A stretch of DNA of 64,000 nucleotides from Hoylesella saccharolytica JCM 17484 (GTDB lineage: Bacteria; Bacteroidota; Bacteroidia; Bacteroidales; Bacteroidaceae), in the NCBI RefSeq assembly GCF_000614205.1, contig NZ_BAKN01000008.1:30514-94513 (forward strand), written 5' to 3'. Below are positions 59,974-64,000 of the stretch, piece after piece (the first letter of the stretch is position 1; each line of letters begins with the position of its first letter). The notes below the pieces were generated by a model. The model ran no database searches and had not been told where the DNA came from. It saw only the letters and a list, made by a program, of their open reading frames with translations. Both the position numbers and the translations under genes were made by a program.

Positions 59974-60015
59974 ATTTTGTTGAATTAAGTTTAAATAAAA
60001 AATGTTTTATCAACG

Positions 60016-60046
60016 CAAAAGTATAAAAAAATGATAAAAGAACAAT
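60016..60046 (-). promoter_or_regulatory. Promoter of the unknown three-gene operon
   Basis: On the minus strand ATTG (60043-60046), a 19-base spacer, and TACTTTTG (60016-60023). The -33 element has one mismatch. The start codon is 43 bases downstream. Confidence 0.5.
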
Positions 60047-60200
60047 GCCTATAACTAAAAAATACGACGCAATAATAGAACCACTTATCATGCAAAGCTA
60101 CCCCTTTTGTGTAGTAAAACAAGAATGCTTGAAAGCCAATAATAGCTATTTCAAGATTTCGAAAACAGCTACCGGGAGGATAAAATAGCCCGTCAGTGGG

Positions 60201-61360
60201 TTAACGTACCGTGGTAATGGGCAGCTGAAGTGGCTGATCTTCTTGCACATTTCTGCCTTCCTGAACGCGCGTATTGCGATTGGCACCATTCTTTTTGGGT
60301 CCCGGCATTAGCGGACTATAATAAAGTACATGTCGCATTCGGTACTTCTGATCGGCCGAAATTTGAAAGCCCAAACTCACAGCATAGTCCATGATGTTAT
60401 ACGATTGAAAGTTTTGACCATCACAACTACTGCGAGCCAACAGCAGATGGGGATTTACAGGCTGTCCGGATGATAACTGAAGAAGGTATTGGTTGAGGTA
60501 ATTATCGTATTCTACTTTATTATAGGAAGGGGTGTCTTTGCAATAATCGGTATCTCCGCAAGAGTCGACCACCTCATTATCTCGTTCGGTAAAGGTGTGA
60601 AAAGCACCCAGATAATGGCCTAATTCATGGGCAAGGGTAACGTTGATATCCCAAAGTGATAAGGTGTAACGTGACTTATGCTTATCTACGGTGTAACGCG
60701 ACGACTCCTGATTGATGTATTGGCTATTAAGCGATGTACAATAGGCATAGGATAAATTACCTTTGCTAAGGTGTGGATAGTTTATGATTGACAACCCTTC
60801 AAGTTTGTTCTTACCCTCTATAGAATAAGGCATGTGACTCACTCCGAGTGTTGTCCCATTTATATTTTCACTTTTAAAGTGATACACTAGCACGTTGATA
60901 TACTCGTTGGGATCCCAAATATACCGAATATATTTGCGTGTATTATCGCCCATCAGCGTGTAAGGATTGATAGGATAAGTATCTGTCCACCGTACATATT
61001 CTACGCCGGGCGTTTCTAGTTGCCGTCCGTTTTCGTCAACAGAAGCAACACAAACCGTACCTTTACGTTCTCGCTTTGGCCATAAATGCCACCTTGATAA
61101 ATCTCGTTGACATTATTTAAAATGTCTTTTAATCGGGTGGCATCTACATATTGGGTTTTATCGTTTCTATCAGAATATAAAACATGAAATATCACAGGCA
61201 GTTTATAGACATAATTTTCGTCAATGGTAACAGTTGTATTGTCTTCGTCTTGGTCAATGTTATAACCTGCTCGGGCGGCTTCATCATCGCCTCCGCACGC
61301 GCTGATGATAAACGCAAACAAGGTGGCAAGTATGCTAAAAGAGCCTGTTTTCTTAGTCAT
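60201..61360 (-). pseudogene. M43 pappalysin-like metalloprotease, frameshifted
   Basis: A zinc metalloprotease with a lipoprotein-type signal (MTKKTGSFSILATLFAFIISAC). The HExxHxxGxxH motif is HELGHYLGAFHTF, and the Met-turn is YNIMDYA, as in the M43/pappalysin metzincins. The N-terminal third carries the KLPVIFHVLYSD segment. The frame breaks at about 61043 (VRFVL, then SVDENGRQLETPGVEYV one frame over), a one-base loss; 1160 bases is one short of a multiple of three. A repaired product has about 386 residues. Exported peptidases of this kind cut host or matrix proteins. It is transcribed away from the tRNA-Pro gene. Confidence 0.88.
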
Positions 61361-61494
61361 AATCGGATGGTTTTATAAATATCGCAGACAGTTACCATTG
61401 TTCTGCAAACGGATAAATAAACGACTGTTACTTTTGCAAAAGTACATATTATATCGAAAGGTAGTTATTAAAAGCCGAAAAAACATTGACAAAA

Positions 61495-61526
61495 TTTGTT
61501 TTTTACGTGCAAACTGCTTATCTTTG
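61495..61526 (+). promoter_or_regulatory. Promoter of tRNA-Pro
   Basis: TTTG at 61495-61498, a 20-base spacer and TATCTTTG at 61519-61526, a full consensus match. Transcription would start around 61533, 15 bases before the tRNA. Confidence 0.78.
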
Positions 61527-61547
61527 CACTCGCTTTAAAGCACAAAT

Positions 61548-61620
61548 CGGGATTTAGCGCAGTTGGTAGCGCACACGTCTGGGGGGCGCGAGGTCGCTGG
61601 TTCGAGTCCAGTAATCCCGA
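61548..61620 (+). tRNA. tRNA-Pro (GGG)
   Basis: A 73-base cloverleaf. Acceptor CGGGATT pairs with AATCCCG, plus discriminator A. The D stem is GCGC/GCGC around AGTTGGTA. The anticodon loop CTGGGGG gives GGG, for proline. The T arm is GCTGG TTCGAGT CCAGT. CCA is not encoded. The anticodon stem CACGT/GCGCG has an A-C mismatch at positions 28-42. A recombinase gene follows on the same strand, so the 3' half may be the attachment site. Confidence 0.93.
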
Positions 61621-61755
61621 CAAAATCACAAATAAAAGGTTGGTTATCAACCTTTTATGCGTGGTCGGAGGTAATTTACTCGGCGAAAAGTCGGTGAGAA
61701 AAAATCTCTGTTTTATTTGATAATTAACGTAGGGCGTTTCGAAGAAAATTTCAAA

Positions 61756-62946
61756 ATGTCCAAAAAAAATTTGCTTTCTACGAAAAAACAAACTGCAATT
61801 GAAGAGATTGTAGGTTGGAAAATTCCGAGCTTTCATCAAGCCTCGGAGTGTTATGTATCGTTCTCTGCTTTCAATCCGGAAAAGGGGAAACTATGCGCAA
61901 AGAAGATTATGCTCGGACATGTCAAAGGGAAACGAGCGCAAAAAATCTATGGCGAAGCTCTGATTAAACGACTGACCGAAAAGCTGCTGGAAGGTTGGAA
62001 TCCGTGGATCGAACAAACCCAACCACTGGAGTATACCTCATTCGACACTGCATGCGATAAATATCGAGAATATCTCATGAAGCTGATGAAAGAACATGAC
62101 ATGAGAGAAGAATCGGTTGTGTCGTATCTGAGTCGACTAAAGGTATTACAGGAGTGGAAAGGAAAAGAAAAAGTTAACCTTTTCTATACATATCAGTTTG
62201 ACAGCAAAGTTGTGGGACAGTTCTTAGATTATATCTTTGTGGACCGCAATAACACGCTGCAAACCCGAAACAACTACCTGGCATGGATGAAGACGTTTTG
62301 CAAGTATCTTTTTGAGCGGGGCTATATCTCGGTAAACCCGACAGAGGGATTTTCATTAGTACAGCGCAGGAGTAAAGGAAAGAACCGGGATGTGATTCCG
62401 GATAAGGTACTGCAAGAACTGAAAGCGTGGCTCGAAAAAAACAACAAGCACTTCCTGTTGGCATGTTATATTCTACACTATCTTTTTGTGCGCCCCAAGG
62501 AAATGAGCTATCTGAAGGTGGGTGATTTTTCTATATCAAAAAAGACTTTACATCTGCACGGAGACAATACCAAGAACCATCATGACGCCATTCTTACGCT
62601 TCCCGATCACGTACTTAAGCTGATGATTGAGCTGCATATCTTCGATGCGCCCGGCAGCTACTATCTTTTTAGCGACGGTTTTGCACCGGGCAAAGACCGA
62701 AAGAGCGAGAAAGCTTTTCGAGATTACTGGCTTCGGTATGTCTGCAAAGCCCTGCAACTATCGGAAAGGTATAAATTTTATTCGCTCAAAGACACCGGCA
62801 TTACTAACATGCTGCGTGCTAATACCGACATTCTTACCGTTCGCGATCAGGCACGCCACTCTTCTATTCTTATTACGGATATCTATACGCCTAAGGATAT
62901 CAAGGAAGCCAATAAATTAATTTTAAACTACCACGGAATTTTATAA
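61756..62946 (+). CDS. Tyrosine recombinase / integrase
   Basis: A 396-residue site-specific recombinase. I start at the ATG at 61756 (MSKKNLLSTKKQ); a TTG further up is less likely. The N-terminal SAM-like core-binding domain (about 110-210) precedes the catalytic domain. The expected residues are: Arg in YLFVRPKEMSYLKV, the Lys-containing box KFYSLKDTGITNML, Arg-His in RDQARHSS, and Tyr in LITDIYTPKDIK. Where many integrases have His-x-x-Arg, the box here reads LKDTG; I have seen similar boxes in Bacteroidetes recombinases. It follows tRNA-Pro and should integrate an element there. Confidence 0.9.
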   Translation: MSKKNLLSTKKQTAIEEIVGWKIPSFHQASECYVSFSAFNPEKGKLCAKKIMLGHVKGKRAQKIYGEALIKRLTEKLLEGWNPWIEQTQPLEYTSFDTACDKYREYLMKLMKEHDMREESVVSYLSRLKVLQEWKGKEKVNLFYTYQFDSKVVGQFLDYIFVDRNNTLQTRNNYLAWMKTFCKYLFERGYISVNPTEGFSLVQRRSKGKNRDVIPDKVLQELKAWLEKNNKHFLLACYILHYLFVRPKEMSYLKVGDFSISKKTLHLHGDNTKNHHDAILTLPDHVLKLMIELHIFDAPGSYYLFSDGFAPGKDRKSEKAFRDYWLRYVCKALQLSERYKFYSLKDTGITNMLRANTDILTVRDQARHSSILITDIYTPKDIKEANKLILNYHGIL

Positions 62947-62997
62947 AATATAGGAGCGGGATTGTTATTTTCCGCTCCTACTATCCTACAATCCTAC

Positions 62998-63034
62998 AAA
63001 AAAGGCCGCCGCGTCTCTCGACGCAGCGGCCTTA
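62998..63034 (-). terminator. Strong terminator of the element's small operon
   Basis: On the minus strand aaggccgctgcgtc pairs with gacgcggcggcctt (one bulge), followed by T6. A separate hairpin (taggagcgg/ccgctccta) at 62951-62980 may end the recombinase mRNA. Confidence 0.85.
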
Positions 63035-63059
63035 AAAAATTTCAGAAATGTCAAATATC

Positions 63060-63338
63060 TTATCGTTCTTTGAACATCCATTTGAATGAGACGCCAAAAG
63101 AGCAGGGGCGACTGCAGAAGTCGAAGCCGGCTGCACGGAGGGCGACAAACACATCGGAAGGTTTTACCTTTGCCGAGGGGTCAAGCTCGGTGATGGCTTG
63201 CACAACTTCGTCGGTAGAGAAGAAGTGGGTGGCGTCGGCGGGTGTCTGCGCGGGCTTATACGTTTTTTCGAGAGCCGCCACGTAGATGCTGATGTCGGTG
63301 ACGGGCTGCTCGGGACGGGGTTGTTTTCTATTTTCCAT
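63060..63338 (-). CDS. Small element-encoded protein of unknown function
   Basis: A 92-residue protein, start MENRKQPRPEQPVTD. It contains HFFSTDEVVQAITELDPSAK and PSDVFVALRAAGFDF, which reads as a helical, perhaps DNA-binding, small domain. I recognise no family. It lies 5 bases after the upstream gene and 25 bases before the terminator. Its coding sequence is GC-rich like the next two genes. The three form one tight operon, typical of phage or transposon accessory modules. Confidence 0.65.
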   Translation of the reverse strand: MENRKQPRPEQPVTDISIYVAALEKTYKPAQTPADATHFFSTDEVVQAITELDPSAKVKPSDVFVALRAAGFDFCSRPCSFGVSFKWMFKER

Positions 63339-63343
63339 TGTGG

Positions 63344-63634
63344 TTACAGTTTATCGGTTTCGTTTATGCTCTCGCCGTTGTCGGGGCAGAGGGCATTGAG
63401 GGTACGGATGTCTTCTTTGAGCATGCGCAAGGTGCGGAGGGTTTGAAAGACGCCGGGGCGCGGCTCGCCGGTGTCGTCGGCGAAGCATCCGGTGTCATCG
63501 GTCATGATCGTGTTTTCGAGCTGCTCGAGCATTTCGAGGTGCACGAGGAACTTGCCATCGGCGACCATACTGTTGAGCGCAGCGATGGTGTGCTGCGAGA
63601 CGTAGCTGAGCGATTGATTTACGGGACGGTTCAT
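63344..63634 (-). CDS. Small element-encoded helical protein
   Basis: A 96-residue protein starting MNRPVNQSLSYVSQHT at 63634. The ATG overlaps the upstream stop (ATGA), suggesting translational coupling. The sequence is mostly helical and acidic, including VHLEMLEQLENTIMTDD and RTLRMLKEDIRTLNAL. No signal or membrane helix is visible and no family is recognised. A longer start at 63655 is possible but overlaps the upstream gene more. Confidence 0.65.
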   Translation of the reverse strand: MNRPVNQSLSYVSQHTIAALNSMVADGKFLVHLEMLEQLENTIMTDDTGCFADDTGEPRPGVFQTLRTLRMLKEDIRTLNALCPDNGESINETDKL

Positions 63635-63828
63635 AGGGCGCCTCCTTCCAGCCATTGGGCCACACTACATGCTGCAATCAGGGCGATGCAGTAGAGTTGT
63701 GCGAGGAGCACATGCTTGTTGGTAAAATCGTCCCCGCAAACGGCGGAGAACCATTCGTTTTTTTTGCCCAGCCATGCTTTGACGGCGAGGGCGCACCGAT
63801 GGGTGCGAGGGATTGTAATTGTTGCCAT
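63631..63828 (-). CDS. Small element-encoded membrane protein
   Basis: A 65-residue protein starting MATITIPRTHRCAL at 63828, the most upstream gene of the operon. A hydrophobic segment near the C-terminus (LLAQLYCIALIAACSVAQWL) suggests one membrane helix. Phage-encoded small membrane proteins are one possibility, but nothing shows a holin or other role. A longer frame reaching 63957 exists; the ATG at 63828 is the more conservative choice. Confidence 0.55.
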   Translation of the reverse strand: MATITIPRTHRCALAVKAWLGKKNEWFSAVCGDDFTNKHVLLAQLYCIALIAACSVAQWLEGGAL

Positions 63829-63953
63829 TTTGAAAGGATTTTGACATAAAGAAGCTGCACTACGCGCTGTCAAGGCTCCTTTCGCGAGACCTCCGGGGGC
63901 GTTTCCGCACACCCGACGCGGTGCAGCTGTATTGATTTTCGATACATGAGGAT

Positions 63954-63980
63954 ACAAAAACAGCCGATGTGAATCGGCGG
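63954..63980 (-). terminator. Hairpin near the right edge
   Basis: On the minus strand gccgattcacatcggc forms a hairpin followed by tgtttttg, so it probably ends a minus-strand transcript that begins beyond the window. The rest of 63829-64000 carries the inverted pair agctgcac/gtgcagct and no gene. Confidence 0.55.
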
Positions 63981-64000
63981 CATCTGTACCGCGAAAAGAA

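Larger units (their letters stand above)
61621..64000. mobile_element. Integrated element at tRNA-Pro, partial
   Basis: A recombinase gene lies next to a tRNA gene, then a block of short, GC-rich genes on the opposite strand that are unlike the neighbours. This arrangement fits a prophage or integrative element whose left end is at the tRNA 3' half. The right end and any second copy of the attachment sequence lie outside the window. Confidence 0.7.

Overview
The window looks like a chromosomal segment of a Bacteroidales bacterium, most probably of the Prevotella group. The evidence is threefold. Promoters have the Bacteroidetes form (TTTG, 19-20 bases, TAnnTTTG). Gene families are typical: SusC/SusD, BspA-like leucine-rich repeats, fimbrillin-like lipoproteins, DUF2723, DUF4827, DUF4924, a DUF6261-like protein, PPi-dependent phosphofructokinase and an UpxY/NusG-like antiterminator. 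Ribosome binding sites of the Shine-Dalgarno type are not evident. No identification below rests on a database search.

Layout. 0-6 kb: tail of an AraC-type regulator, a GH36 alpha-galactosidase, PPi-phosphofructokinase, a frameshifted GH25 lysozyme and a SemiSWEET sugar transporter. 6-12 kb: a large DUF2723 membrane glycosyltransferase, a phased palindrome array, a polysaccharide deacetylase and queG. 12-15.5 kb: a fimbrillin-like lipoprotein, a second phased array and a DUF6261-like protein. 15.9-21.7 kb: two broken peptidase genes, a patatin and a BspA-like surface protein. 22.6-29.1 kb: a radical SAM protein, a GT4 glycosyltransferase, an orphan UpxY-like gene, then prfC, rfbD, DUF4924 and a LysE exporter on the minus strand. 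29.3-45.4 kb: mostly housekeeping (ROK glucokinase, lysS, gpsA, pgi, HAD phosphatase, glmM, DUF4827, DHH phosphoesterase, nucleotidyltransferase, NDH-2, valS). 45.5-57.7 kb: surface genes, including a C11 protease, a type I phosphodiesterase and an IPT/NHL-SusC-SusD-lipoprotein glycan-uptake operon with no glycosidase beside it. 58.8-61.4 kb: a small operon of unknown exported or membrane proteins and an M43 metalloprotease. 61.5-64 kb: tRNA-Pro(GGG) with an adjacent tyrosine recombinase and the start of an integrated element that runs off the right edge.

Two things stand out. First, at least seven intergenic regions carry arrays of short palindromes, or alternating A4/T4 tracts, repeated with periods of about 20.5, 22 or 41 bp, that is two or four helical turns. 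Core sequences differ between regions but the helical phasing is shared. They are not CRISPRs, coding repeats or ordinary terminators, and they are the best candidate here for an undescribed system. Second, ten genes carry twelve single-base deletions that can be localised by matching conserved protein on either side. Nine of the ten encode exported or surface proteins, while roughly 29 kb of mainly cytosolic and metabolic genes show none. This is either real decay or switching, or a sequencing artefact with an odd distribution.

Metabolically the left half is consistent with galactoside uptake and breakdown feeding glycolysis (alpha-galactosidase, glucokinase, Pgi, PPi-PFK) and with envelope sugar synthesis (GlmM, RfbD, nucleotidyltransferase, GT4, DUF2723).
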